Below, piece after piece: positions 1 to 8,003 of a stretch of DNA of 64,000 nt. How positions within the stretch are numbered: position 1 is the stretch's first letter; every line of letters starts with the position of its first letter. The translations under genes were made by a program, and so were the position numbers. Source of the stretch: Mesorhizobium ciceri WSM4083 (lineage in GTDB: Bacteria; Pseudomonadota; Alphaproteobacteria; Rhizobiales; Rhizobiaceae); contig NZ_KI912610.1 in NCBI RefSeq assembly GCF_000519305.1, forward strand, positions 1,522,968-1,586,967, read 5' to 3'. Under the pieces are notes generated by a model, which was not told where the DNA came from, made no database searches, and was given only the letters and a program-made list of their open reading frames with translations.

Positions 1-2
1 TG

Positions 3-884
3 AACAAGCGCTTCGGCGGCCGCATCCTGTTCAAGCCTGAGACGCTGCAGCGCACCGGTTCGTTCAAGTTCCGCGGCGCCTACAACAAGCTGTCGTCGCT
101 GAGCGAGGAGGAGCGCAGCCGAGGCGTCGTCGCCTTCTCGTCGGGCAATCATGCGCAGGGTGTCGCCGCTTCGGCCGCGATGTTCGGCGTCAAGGCGGTC
201 ATCGCCATGCCATCAGATGCCCCAGCTATGAAGATCGCCAACGTGCGCAAGATGGGCGCGGAGGTGGTCCCGTTCGACCGCTTTCGCGACGACCGCATGA
301 CCGTGATCCGTCCTTACATGGAAAGAGGCATGGTGCTGGTGCCGCCTTTCGACGATCCGGCCATCATTGCCGGCCAGGGCACGATCGGTCTCGAATTGAT
401 GCGCCAGGCAAAAGCGCTTGGCGTTGACCTCGACGCGGTGATCGTCCCCTGTGGAGGCGGCGGCTTGTCGAGTGGCATCTCCGTTGCCGTCAAGGACGCC
501 TCGCCGAACACGGCGGTCTGGGCGGTCGAGCCCGAGCATTTCGACGACACCCGCCGTTCGCTCGCCGCCGGCGCCAGGGTTTCGAACGAGCCCGGCCATA
601 GCTCCATCTGCGACGCGCTGCTGACCGCCGAGCCTGGCGTGATCACCTTCGAGATCAACCGCAGGAACCTCACCGGTGGCATCGCCGTCTCCGACCAGGC
701 GGCGGCGCAGGCGATGCGCGACGCCATGGCCTATCTCAAGCTGGTGGTCGAGCCCGGCGGCTGCGTGGCGCTGGCGGCACTGTCATCGGGCGAGATCGAG
801 ATGTCCGGCAAATGCGTTGCCGTGGTGCTGTCCGGCGGCAATGTGGATTTTGGAACGTATGCCGGGATCATGGCGGCGGCGTAG
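3..884 (+). CDS. Threonine/serine dehydratase, PLP fold type II (5' end cut by window)
   Basis: PLP-dependent beta-family enzyme that deaminates threonine or serine to the 2-oxo acid. The open frame runs in from the window edge, leaving 293 visible residues, so only about 25-35 N-terminal residues are missing compared with the usual 320-330. The PLP lysine is in GSFKFRGA (visible residue 22). SSGNHAQG follows, and the phosphate-binding glycine loop is CGGGGLSSG. There is no C-terminal ACT domain, which fits the short, non-allosteric catabolic or serine-racemase-like type rather than biosynthetic IlvA. The exact substrate (threonine, serine or 3-hydroxyaspartate) cannot be fixed from sequence alone. 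Confidence 0.9.
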   Translation, partial: NKRFGGRILFKPETLQRTGSFKFRGAYNKLSSLSEEERSRGVVAFSSGNHAQGVAASAAMFGVKAVIAMPSDAPAMKIANVRKMGAEVVPFDRFRDDRMTVIRPYMERGMVLVPPFDDPAIIAGQGTIGLELMRQAKALGVDLDAVIVPCGGGGLSSGISVAVKDASPNTAVWAVEPEHFDDTRRSLAAGARVSNEPGHSSICDALLTAEPGVITFEINRRNLTGGIAVSDQAAAQAMRDAMAYLKLVVEPGGCVALAALSSGEIEMSGKCVAVVLSGGNVDFGTYAGIMAAA

Positions 885-933
885 GGTAAACCCCGGTCCA
901 GTCCACGACGGCGATGTCTAAGGGAGATCCGAC

Positions 934-1314
934 ATGGGAGACCTGGAGACAAGAGCGGCTCTGGATCGCCACTGGGCCGCCTCCGATGCCAGCGACTTCG
1001 AGGCGGAACACCAGATCTACCGGGAGGACGCGGTGCTCGACTATCCGCAGTCGGGCGAGCGCATCAGCGGGCGGCGAAACATCCAGTCGTCCCGCGCCGC
1101 GCAGCCGAACCGCAAGCGCTTCACGGTTCGGCGGATAGTCGGCGCGGGCGATCTCTGGGTCACTGAATTTGTTCTCGCCTATGACGGGCGGCCGTCCTAC
1201 ACCGTGAGCATCATGGAGTTCGTCGATGGCAAGGTCGCCCACGAGACCCAGTATTTTGCCGATCCGTTCGAGCCGGGATCTTCGCGCGCGCAATGGGTCG
1301 AGCGGATGCCGTGA
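934..1314 (+). CDS. SnoaL-like (NTF2-fold) protein
   Basis: 126-residue protein with the look of the SnoaL/NTF2-like superfamily: a helical N-terminus (ALDRHWAASDASDF), an acidic segment with YREDAVLDYPQSGE, then a strand-rich second half ending with FVDGKVAHETQYFADPFEP. Such proteins are cone-shaped barrels that bind small hydrophobic ligands or act as isomerases or hydrolases; the ligand here is unknown. A good ribosome site (AGGGAG, 919-924) sits about 9 nt before the ATG, which fixes the start. It lies between the dehydratase and the DNA glycosylase gene on the same strand, with no clear functional link. Confidence 0.8.
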   Translation: MGDLETRAALDRHWAASDASDFEAEHQIYREDAVLDYPQSGERISGRRNIQSSRAAQPNRKRFTVRRIVGAGDLWVTEFVLAYDGRPSYTVSIMEFVDGKVAHETQYFADPFEPGSSRAQWVERMP

Positions 1315-1332
1315 AACCTGGCCGCGCTGAGC

Positions 1333-1932
1333 ATGGCCATCCATCGCCCGCTCGCGCGCTCGGAACTGCCTGGTGATACGGCATCCCTTGCCCGCTACCT
1401 CGTTGGCAAACTCGTGGTGCGCGAGCTGCCTGAAGGCATCGCCAGCGGCCGCATCGTCGAGACAGAAGCCTATGTGACCGGTGATGCCGCCGGGCACGGC
1501 TACCGGGGTATGACCCCGCGCAACCGTTCGCTGTTTCTCGAGGCTGGGCACGCCTATGTCTATCTTGCCTACGGCATCTCCTACATGCTCAATGTCTCGA
1601 GCGAGACGCCGGGGATCGGAACCGGCGTGCTGATCAGGGCGCTCGAGCCGCTCGAAGGCATTGCGATCATGCGGCTCAATCGCGGCATCGAGCGCTTGCG
1701 CGACCTGGCGCGGGGACCGGGAAGGCTGGCCCAGGCACTGCGGATCGATCGTTCTCTCGACGGGCTCGATCTGTGCCGGGAAGGCCCGCTATGGCTGGCA
1801 GTTGATGATCATCAGGCCGGGGACATCGGGCAGGGCATCCGGATCGGCATTACGAAGGACGCGGATCGCCCGCTACGGTTTTACGTCAAGGGGAGCGCCT
1901 TCGTCAGCGGCCCGAAATCGCTAAACGAATAA
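1333..1932 (+). CDS. mpg: DNA-3-methyladenine glycosylase (AAG/MPG family)
   Basis: Base-excision repair glycosylase that removes alkylated purines such as 3-methyladenine and hypoxanthine. At 199 residues it has the usual size for the bacterial MPG family. The family pattern is clear: LARYLVGKLVVRE near the N-terminus, RIVETEAYVTGDAAGHGYRG with the catalytic glutamate, MTPRNRSLF, then HAYVYLAYGISYMLNV and GTGVLIRALEPLEG, and a final segment with RFYVKGSAFVSG. It starts 18 nt after the SnoaL-like gene and may share its transcript. It is the last ordinary chromosomal gene before the retron island, whose RNA begins about 100 nt downstream. Confidence 0.93.
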   Translation: MAIHRPLARSELPGDTASLARYLVGKLVVRELPEGIASGRIVETEAYVTGDAAGHGYRGMTPRNRSLFLEAGHAYVYLAYGISYMLNVSSETPGIGTGVLIRALEPLEGIAIMRLNRGIERLRDLARGPGRLAQALRIDRSLDGLDLCREGPLWLAVDDHQAGDIGQGIRIGITKDADRPLRFYVKGSAFVSGPKSLNE

Positions 1933-2030
1933 GAACGCCACTATTGGCCTGCTACTACCGTCCGGGTATTGCTCTTCACAATTGCCAGAGGCACTCTGCT
2001 TGACAGAATCTTTGGGGGGTGAGAGACAGT

Positions 2031-2193
2031 GTATAGCTTACGCGAAAAGCACTTTTTGTGCTTGGTCCGACGTTTCGTCAGACCTCAATTGATTGATAGG
2101 TTTTATCCGGTGTGGAACAACGTGGTGTCTTACCGCCACAAGTGGCCGCTCCGCTCGGTAAAACTCCACGTTCTTCCACACCTCCAAGGGTAA
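2031..2193 (+). ncRNA. Retron msr-msd RNA (predicted)
   Basis: Folding by eye gives the parts expected of a retron RNA directly upstream of the effector gene. A TAGC at 2034-2037 offers the candidate priming guanosine (2036). Two msr-type hairpins follow: 2047-2052 pairs with 2058-2063 around a T5 loop, and 2064-2067/2069-2072 pairs with 2076-2079/2081-2084 around a TTT loop. A long msd stem then joins 2109-2135 to 2156-2182 with only three mismatches, enclosing a small inner hairpin (2136-2145). The reverse transcriptase would copy this stem into a multicopy DNA. The a1/a2 repeats are unclear: 2009-2017 against 2183-2190 pairs only with a bulge and G-U pairs. A TTGACA (2000-2005) may be a -35 but lacks a well-spaced -10. 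Exact ends are inferred. Confidence 0.8.
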
Positions 2194-3153
2194 GTGATAG
2201 CCGGGGGTGACATAGTCGATCTCATTGATCGAATTGACGCGGGCACGATACATGTGCGTGCTCCGAGCCCGCTGATTTTTCTGTGTGGCGGTCAGACCGA
2301 CGTTAAGAACCCAAAGCCAATTTCGCTGCGTGAAGCGTTCACTCGGATTTACGCCAACCCAAGTCTCCGCTCGTATCACACCATCATGCCGGAAGATTTC
2401 AGGATCTTCCCTCCCCATGGCCAGTACAAAGACATTCTCAGCTTCGAGACGGAATTCGCTGAGATAGTGGATCTCGTCGTCCTGTTTTCCGAGAGCAATG
2501 GCAGCTTCACCGAACTCGGCGCCTTTTCGATGATCAAGGAGATCGCCGACCGGTTGCTAGTCGTGATTGATGACCAGAATTACAATGCCGATTCCTTTAT
2601 CAAGCTCGGCCCACTTCTCTTCCTTCAAAACAACATTGGGCAATCATCAGTCTGTGTCGTCAATAGGAATGACCTCAATATTAAAAGCATCAAGGATGTA
2701 GGCGATCTCGACATCGGTGTCTTTGAAAGCCGGATCGTGGCTGCGATCAACGCGCGTCGCCGTGAAGTGAAGGAGCCTACGACCTTTAATCCAGAGCGGC
2801 CCGGCCACATCATCAAGCTCATTGTCGGACTGATCCAGCACTACGGAGCACTGACAATCGAGGAGATCGAAGCTTTAGTCGCCGGCTTTGACGTGAAGCT
2901 TAAGCATGGCAAATTGGCTGATTACCTGCTCTGCGCCATCAATGCGGAGTGGATACTGAAGGACAGGCGCGGTTTTGTTGATTACTACTGTGCCATACCT
3001 AACAAGGCTGACGCGATCGAATATAGGCTTCGAAAGGCAAAGGAGGTCGAGCCGCGAGAGAGGTGGCGCGCCCAAATCAGCGAATTTTGGAAGGCAAATG
3101 ACGACGCGCGCTTCAGCGTGATTCAGGCAGCCTTCAAAGGCGCGCTCAAATGA
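2194..3153 (+). CDS. Retron effector, nucleoside deoxyribosyltransferase-like plus winged helix (Ec86/St85 type)
   Basis: 319-residue toxin arm of the retron. The N-terminal half looks like a nucleoside deoxyribosyltransferase-like fold: LIFLCGG (residues 27-33), SLREAFTRI, and the family signature SESNGSFTELGAF (99-111) holding two glutamates that are candidate active-site residues. Residues about 205-275 resemble a winged-helix DNA-binding domain (IIKLIVGLIQHYGALTIEEI and following). This two-part build is that of type II-A retron effectors, which the msDNA-RT complex holds inactive until phage attack; in Ec86 the complex forms filaments. The GTG start lies 11 nt after the msd stem with AAGGG just before it; a second in-frame GTG at 2254 is possible. 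The stop overlaps the RT start (ATGA, 3150-3153). Base composition is visibly AT-richer than the flanking genes, suggesting transfer. Confidence 0.88.
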   Translation: MIAGGDIVDLIDRIDAGTIHVRAPSPLIFLCGGQTDVKNPKPISLREAFTRIYANPSLRSYHTIMPEDFRIFPPHGQYKDILSFETEFAEIVDLVVLFSESNGSFTELGAFSMIKEIADRLLVVIDDQNYNADSFIKLGPLLFLQNNIGQSSVCVVNRNDLNIKSIKDVGDLDIGVFESRIVAAINARRREVKEPTTFNPERPGHIIKLIVGLIQHYGALTIEEIEALVAGFDVKLKHGKLADYLLCAINAEWILKDRRGFVDYYCAIPNKADAIEYRLRKAKEVEPRERWRAQISEFWKANDDARFSVIQAAFKGALK

Positions 3154-4097
3154 GCGACATAGTGCGAATCCTCGCCATCGAAACCGGTATGGAAATGAGC
3201 CTTGTTGAGCGTATTATCCGAACGGCGCCGGTGAGGTACAAGACTTATCAAATTCCCAAGCGCTCCGGCGGGCATAGAACAATTTCCCAACCTGCTCGTG
3301 AGGTGAAACTCCTCCAACGCGCCCTCATCGAAGTATTGCTGCGCAGGCTCCCAGTGCACGAAGCTGCGACTGCGTACCGCGAGGGGATGTCAATAAGGGA
3401 CAATGCGCTTCGTCATGTGGGTGGCGGGCCTATCTTAAAGATGGATTTCAAGGACTTCTTTCCTTCAATCAGACCTCACGATTGGGTAGAATTTTGCAAG
3501 GAAACTGGTGCGATCAGTGATCTCGTGGATATCCAGCTGACGAGCTTGCTGATGTTTCAGCGCCCAAAGAGAAGCTCGACATTACGCTTGGCGATTGGAG
3601 CGCCTTCTTCGCCGTTTGTCTCGAATGCGCTTCTCTTCGAATTCGACAAACGCATTTCGGAGGCCGTAGCCAAGGACCACGTGATTTACACCCGCTACGC
3701 CGACGACCTCACATTTTCCGCTCCGCGAACAGGTCATCTCGTCAACGTAGAGAAGATGGTACGATCGACCCTCAGGGGATTGGGTTATCCGAAACTCACC
3801 GTGAACAATGAAAAGACAACGCGGGTTACTCGTAAATATGGCCGCAAGGTCACAGGATTAACGCTCACCAACGACGGGAAGGTCTCCGTTGGCCACGCCC
3901 GAAAGCGACTCTTGCATGCCACGGTGCATCGCGCATCTCAGGACAAACTAAACTCGACTGAGTTGGGGGTTCTTAAGGGAATGTTGGGTTTCGTGAACAG
4001 CGTGGAGCCACAATTCATCGAGAAGCTACGGGAGCGATATGGATCTGCGCTAATCGGTCGGATCCAAGCGTATGATATTCCAAAACGGAAATGGTAA
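3150..4097 (+). CDS. Retron reverse transcriptase
   Basis: 315-residue reverse transcriptase that would prime from the 2'-OH of the msr guanosine and copy the msd. Visible features in order: RT1-2 region (YKTYQIPKRSGGHRTISQP, residues 30-48), the retron-specific NAxxH motif (NALRH, 85-89), first catalytic aspartate in KMDFKDFFPSI (D99), SSPFVSNALLFEFD (153-166), the catalytic YADD box (183-186), a GRKVTGLTLTNDGKVS segment with the retron VTG motif (234-236), and a basic C-terminal thumb. Length and motifs are typical for a stand-alone retron RT with no missing catalytic residue. It is translationally coupled to the effector. No maturase or integrase domain is present, which argues against a group II intron or DGR enzyme. 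Confidence 0.95.
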   Translation: MSDIVRILAIETGMEMSLVERIIRTAPVRYKTYQIPKRSGGHRTISQPAREVKLLQRALIEVLLRRLPVHEAATAYREGMSIRDNALRHVGGGPILKMDFKDFFPSIRPHDWVEFCKETGAISDLVDIQLTSLLMFQRPKRSSTLRLAIGAPSSPFVSNALLFEFDKRISEAVAKDHVIYTRYADDLTFSAPRTGHLVNVEKMVRSTLRGLGYPKLTVNNEKTTRVTRKYGRKVTGLTLTNDGKVSVGHARKRLLHATVHRASQDKLNSTELGVLKGMLGFVNSVEPQFIEKLRERYGSALIGRIQAYDIPKRKW

Positions 4098-4189
4098 GCG
4101 CTTAACCCTTCGGCGGACAATCTGAGGCGACTGAACGTGCCGCCCCAAAGTCCACGAGATCTGAGCCTGTTGCTGGCTAAGTTTCGAGT

Positions 4190-5326
4190 CTAATCCAGCG
4201 TCCGCCTGAACCGCACCAACGCGACGCCGGCAAACAATGCCACGAACACCACCAGCCAGCCGATCTCGCCTGCCACGGCCGGCAGTTCCGCTCCCTTCAG
4301 CATCACCGCGCGGGTGATGCGCAGGAAATGCGTCAGCGGGAAGATCTCGCCGAAGGCCTGCGCCCAGTCCGGCATGCCGCGGTAGGGGAACATGAAGCCT
4401 GACAGCATGATCGACGGCAGGAAGAAGAAGAAGGTGAGCTGGAGCGCCTGCATTTGCGTGCGGGCGATGGTCGAGATCGTATAGCCGAGCAGCACCAGCG
4501 CCAGCACGAAGATCAGCACGGCGGTTAGGAGCAGCGACATCGATCCGGTGAAGGGGATGGCGAACAGAAGCTTCGCCGCCGCCAGCACCACCACCACCTG
4601 CACGCCGCCGACCGCCAGATAGGGCAGCACCTTGCCCATCATGATCTCGAGCGGGCTGGACGGCATGGCCAGCAGGTTCTCCATCGTGCCGCGCTCGGTC
4701 TCGCGGGTCAGCGCGATCGAGGTCATCATCACCATGGTCATCTGCAGGATGACGCCGAGCAGGCCGGGTACGATGTTGTATTGCGAGATGCCTTCGGGAT
4801 TGTAGCGCCGGTGTACGACGACATCGAGCTGGCCCTTGGCGGCCTCGGCGGCGGCTTCCTGCGTGCCTTGCGCCCTCAGCAGCGCCTGGCTGGCGACGGT
4901 GCCGAGCGTCGAGATGGCGCCGCTGGCCACCGCCGGGTCGGTGGCGTCGGCCTCGATGAGTATCTGCGGGTTGTTGCCGCTCTCCACCCGCCTGGCGAAA
5001 TCGGCCGGGATGGTGACGACGAAGGCGACGTCGCCGCGCGATATCAGGAACTCGGCCTCGGCGGCACTTTGCGCGACATGGTCGAAACGATAGTAGCCGG
5101 TGGTCTGCAGCGCCGCGACAATGGCACGCGTGTAGGGATCGTTGCTCGTCGCCACGAGTGCTGCCGGCAGGCTTTTCGGGTCGTTGTTGATGGCGTAGCC
5201 GAACAGCACCAATTGTATCAGCGGCACACCCAGCATCATGGCGAAGGTGATGCGGTCGCGCCGCATCTGGATGAACTCCTTGATCAGCAGGGCGCCAAGC
5301 CGGGCGAAGGAAAAGACGCTGTTCAT
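4190..5326 (-). CDS. ABC-2 type exporter permease (YbhS/YbhR-like)
   Basis: 378-residue membrane subunit of an ABC exporter. One membrane span near the N-terminus (after LIKEFIQMRRDRITF) is followed by a large periplasmic domain (about residues 50-180) and five or so spans in the C-terminal half, with the family stretch ERGTMENLLAMPSSPLEI. The start codon overlaps the stop of the ATPase gene (ATGA, 5323-5326), so the two are translated together. E. coli ybhGFSR has two permeases, whereas only one is present here; the transporter may work as a homodimer or have lost a partner gene. It is the last gene of the CecR-type operon and converges with the retron RT. Confidence 0.9.
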   Translation of the reverse strand: MNSVFSFARLGALLIKEFIQMRRDRITFAMMLGVPLIQLVLFGYAINNDPKSLPAALVATSNDPYTRAIVAALQTTGYYRFDHVAQSAAEAEFLISRGDVAFVVTIPADFARRVESGNNPQILIEADATDPAVASGAISTLGTVASQALLRAQGTQEAAAEAAKGQLDVVVHRRYNPEGISQYNIVPGLLGVILQMTMVMMTSIALTRETERGTMENLLAMPSSPLEIMMGKVLPYLAVGGVQVVVVLAAAKLLFAIPFTGSMSLLLTAVLIFVLALVLLGYTISTIARTQMQALQLTFFFFLPSIMLSGFMFPYRGMPDWAQAFGEIFPLTHFLRITRAVMLKGAELPAVAGEIGWLVVFVALFAGVALVRFRRTLD

Positions 5327-6243
5327 GCCATGTTGTCCTTCGAGCCGGACATGAACTGGATGAAGACGTCCTCAAGGCTGGTTTCGCCGGGCGAAACTTT
5401 CACGCCCTTGTGCTCTTTCTCGACATCGGCGAGCGCGGCTTCGAGCTTCTTCTTGTCGGAGCCGACGACATGCAGCGTCGCGCCGAAAGGCGCCACCTGG
5501 TCGACGCCTGGGCGGCCTTGGAGCGCTTCGGCGACCTGATCGAGCCGCGGACCCTGCAGGACGAAGGTGGTCAGCCCGGCATTCCTGACCACCTCGGCGA
5601 CCGTGCCGGTGGCCAGCATCTTGCCGTAGGAGATATAGCTGATGCGGTGGCAGCGCTCGGCTTCGTCCATGTAGTGGGTGGAGACCAGCACGGTCAGCCC
5701 GCCGCTGGCCAGGCGATGGATCTCGTCCCAGAACTCGCGCCGCGCCTTCGGATCGACACCTGCCGTAGGCTCGTCGAGCAGCAGCAATTTCGGCTTGTGC
5801 ATGATGCAGGCGGCCAGCGCCAGCCGCTGCTTCCAGCCGCCGGACAAGGTGCCCGCCAGCTGGTTGCGGCGCGACGTCAGGCCGAGGTCCTCCAACGTGC
5901 TCGCGACATGCTCTTCGACCGGCTTCAGCCGGTAGAGGCGCGCCACGAATTCGAGATTCTCGCCGATCGTCAGATCCTCGTAAAACGAGAATTTCTGCGT
6001 CATGTAGCCGACTTCGCGCTTGATGCGCAGGCTGTCGGTGCGGATGTTGAAGCCGAGTACCGTGCCTTCGCCTTCGTCCGGCGTCAGCAGGCCGCACATG
6101 ATGCGGATGGTGGTGGTCTTGCCCGAACCGTTGGGGCCGAGAAAGCCGACGATCTCGCCCTCGGCGACCGACATCGTCACATGGTCGACGACGGTCTTGT
6201 CGCCAAAACGCTTGACCAGGCCATGGACGTCGATGGCGTTCAT
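5323..6243 (-). CDS. ABC exporter ATP-binding protein (YbhF-like, single domain)
   Basis: 306-residue ATPase powering the exporter. Visible: Walker A GPNGSGKTT (about residues 36-44), Q-loop around VGYMTQKFSFY, signature LSGGWKQRLALA, Walker B LLLLDEPTAGVD, H-loop STHYMDEAERC. It has one nucleotide-binding domain, unlike the double-domain YbhF of E. coli. A short C-terminal regulatory tail follows. The start (ATG at 6243) overlaps the stop of the HlyD gene by four bases, as its own stop overlaps the permease start, so the three genes form a tightly coupled unit. Confidence 0.92.
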   Translation of the reverse strand: MNAIDVHGLVKRFGDKTVVDHVTMSVAEGEIVGFLGPNGSGKTTTIRIMCGLLTPDEGEGTVLGFNIRTDSLRIKREVGYMTQKFSFYEDLTIGENLEFVARLYRLKPVEEHVASTLEDLGLTSRRNQLAGTLSGGWKQRLALAACIMHKPKLLLLDEPTAGVDPKARREFWDEIHRLASGGLTVLVSTHYMDEAERCHRISYISYGKMLATGTVAEVVRNAGLTTFVLQGPRLDQVAEALQGRPGVDQVAPFGATLHVVGSDKKKLEAALADVEKEHKGVKVSPGETSLEDVFIQFMSGSKDNMA

Positions 6244-7193
6244 CTTGCGCTGTCCGCCAGATCGACATCGACGATCTGGCCCGGTTGCAGCGGGCCGGCA
6301 TCGCCCTCCGGCCGCGCCTCGACGAGGTAGACCAGCTTTTGCCGGTTCTCCAGGGAGTAGATCACCGGCGGGGTGAACTCGGGATCTGGCGAAACATAGC
6401 TGACGCGCGCCTTCACATCCGGGCCGCACCCGTCGCAATGGACGCCGAGCAAGGTGCCGACCTTGACCGAGGAGAAGGCGCTCTCCGGTATGTAGACGCT
6501 GAGCTTGACCGCACCGTCGGGCAGGATCGAAATCACAGGCGCGGTCGGACCTGATGTGTCGCCCGGATTGCGGATGACATCGTTGACGCGGCCCGGCGAA
6601 GGCGCCGCCAGCACCCGCTTCGACAGCCGCCACTGCGCCTGCTCCAGGGCCGCCTGCGCCTGCTTGACCTGATTGTCGGCGGCCTTGATCGTTTCGGGCC
6701 GTGCCGGCAGGCCGCCGACCGCGAGATTGGCATTGGCCTGGCCGACCTGGGCATTGGCCGTTTCGAGCGTGGCCGACGCGGTGTCGAAATCCGCCTGCGT
6801 GCCGGCGCCGCGCTTGAACAGATCGGCGGCGCGGTCGTATTTGCGCTTGGCGTCGGCGGCTTGGGCGCTGGCCATGTCGACCTCGGCCTTCAGCACGGCG
6901 ATCTCTTCCGGCCGCTTGCCGATCTGCAGGTCGGCCAACTGCGCTTGCGCCTGGGCAAGGCCGGCCTGCGCCTGCGCAACCGCGATCTTGGCATCGGCAC
7001 TTTCCAGCGTCACCACGGTCGTGCCAGGCACCACACGGTCGCCGCGCTTGACAGTGACGGTCTCGACCTGCGCCACCTCGATCGGCGCTAGCAGCACATA
7101 GTCGCCTTCGACATAGCCGACGGCCAGCGGGGCAGCCGGGGCACAGGCCGAGAAGAGCTGCGCGGCGAGCGGCAGCGAACACAGAAAGCTCAT
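6240..7193 (-). CDS. HlyD-family membrane fusion protein, probable lipoprotein
   Basis: 317-residue periplasmic adaptor linking the inner-membrane exporter to an outer-membrane channel. The N-terminus is a signal peptide ending in a lipobox (LFSAC), so it is probably a lipoprotein. A biotinyl-lipoyl-like half (ETVTVKRGDRVVPGTTVVTLES), a long alpha-helical hairpin rich in Ala and Gln (about residues 65-180), then the second lipoyl half and beta-barrel (RVNDVIRNPGD and following) complete the YbhG-like plan. It lies 13 nt downstream of the TetR-type regulator in the same operon. Confidence 0.9.
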   Translation of the reverse strand: MSFLCSLPLAAQLFSACAPAAPLAVGYVEGDYVLLAPIEVAQVETVTVKRGDRVVPGTTVVTLESADAKIAVAQAQAGLAQAQAQLADLQIGKRPEEIAVLKAEVDMASAQAADAKRKYDRAADLFKRGAGTQADFDTASATLETANAQVGQANANLAVGGLPARPETIKAADNQVKQAQAALEQAQWRLSKRVLAAPSPGRVNDVIRNPGDTSGPTAPVISILPDGAVKLSVYIPESAFSSVKVGTLLGVHCDGCGPDVKARVSYVSPDPEFTPPVIYSLENRQKLVYLVEARPEGDAGPLQPGQIVDVDLADSAR

Positions 7194-7206
7194 GGTCTTT
7201 GCCCCT

Positions 7207-7899
7207 TCATGCTTTGCTCTTTTTGGAAGCCAATATGGCCTTGATATTACCCGATGTGACCGCCACCACCTTGGCCGCCTCGGCGGCGCCGATGTCTTTC
7301 CAGCCCATGCGGCGCATCACCGCCTCGCGGCCGATGCGGAAATAGATGACCTGGCCAATCAGCGTGAACACGGTGAGCCTTGTGGCCTCGCTTTCGGCGG
7401 GCTCGCCGGTCGCCTGTTCCCAGAGCTGGCACAGCCGACGATGCGTCGGCTCGAAGACGCCGTCATAGATGCGGTCGAGGGCTGCCGTCGGATGCGAAAG
7501 CTCACGCAACACGAACTGCACGATCTCGCCGGCCTGCGGGCTGGCCACGACAAAGCCGACCATCCGCTCCAGCGCCGCGAAGAGCAGCGCTTGCGCCGCC
7601 TCCGGATTGGCTGGTCCCGGCGCAGGCGCCTGTACATTGCCGAGCGCCTGGCCGGCTACACCCTGGATGGTCTCCACGATAAAGTCGGCGGCAGCGGCGC
7701 GAAGACCCTCCTTGCCACCGAAATGATAGGCGATCGAGCCGATATTGGCCCGCGCCTCGGCGGCGATCTCGCGCGTCGAGGTGCCGTCAAACCCCTGACT
7801 CCCGAACAGTTTCAGCGCCGCGCGGACAAGCGCCGCACGCGTCATCTCGGCGGGAGATGCTTCGCGGCGAAGATTTTTGGCATCGGGCTGCTTGATCAT
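7207..7899 (-). CDS. TetR/AcrR-family regulator with CerR-type C-terminus (CecR/YbiH-like)
   Basis: 230-residue repressor at the head of the exporter operon. The N-terminal helix-turn-helix is plain (LKLFGSQGFDGTSTREIAAEARANIGSIAYHF, roughly residues 33-65), followed by a DUF1956/CerR-like ligand domain. In E. coli the homologous CecR controls ybhGFSR and drug sensitivity. The gene order regulator, HlyD, ATPase, permease is the same here. A perfect palindrome lies 7 nt before its start codon, so it very likely represses its own operon. The inducer is unknown. Confidence 0.88.
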   Translation of the reverse strand: MIKQPDAKNLRREASPAEMTRAALVRAALKLFGSQGFDGTSTREIAAEARANIGSIAYHFGGKEGLRAAAADFIVETIQGVAGQALGNVQAPAPGPANPEAAQALLFAALERMVGFVVASPQAGEIVQFVLRELSHPTAALDRIYDGVFEPTHRRLCQLWEQATGEPAESEATRLTVFTLIGQVIYFRIGREAVMRRMGWKDIGAAEAAKVVAVTSGNIKAILASKKSKA

Positions 7900-7905
7900 C
7901 CCGTT

Positions 7906-7931
7906 ACTTTAATCAATCGATTGATTAAAGT
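7906..7931. promoter_or_regulatory. Perfect 26-bp palindrome, operator for the CecR-like regulator
   Basis: Both 13-base halves are exact reverse complements (core TTTAATCAATCGATTGATTA). It is strikingly AT-rich against its surroundings and ends 7 nt upstream of the regulator start, within the likely promoter. TetR proteins bind palindromes of this kind as dimers. It could also affect the CYTH gene that starts 73 nt away on the other strand. Function as operator is inferred from position and symmetry. Confidence 0.82.
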
Positions 7932-8003
7932 CAATTCACGAACGCCAGTCCGTGTATGTCACCGTCTTGCCATGGGCAGCGGCAACCGCTTTAGTGCGCG
8001 GCC

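Noticed and set aside
2009..2190. a1/a2 inverted repeats of the retron RNA at 2009-2017 and 2183-2190
   Set aside because: The pairing needs a bulge and several G-U pairs and leaves a long gap before the candidate branch G. Not claimed as a feature.
5323..7182. A 619-codon minus-strand open frame spanning the ATPase and the HlyD region
   Set aside because: Only its 3' half (from ATG at 6243) encodes the ATPase. The upstream part is Arg/Cys/Gly-rich noise antisense in phase to the real HlyD gene in another frame.
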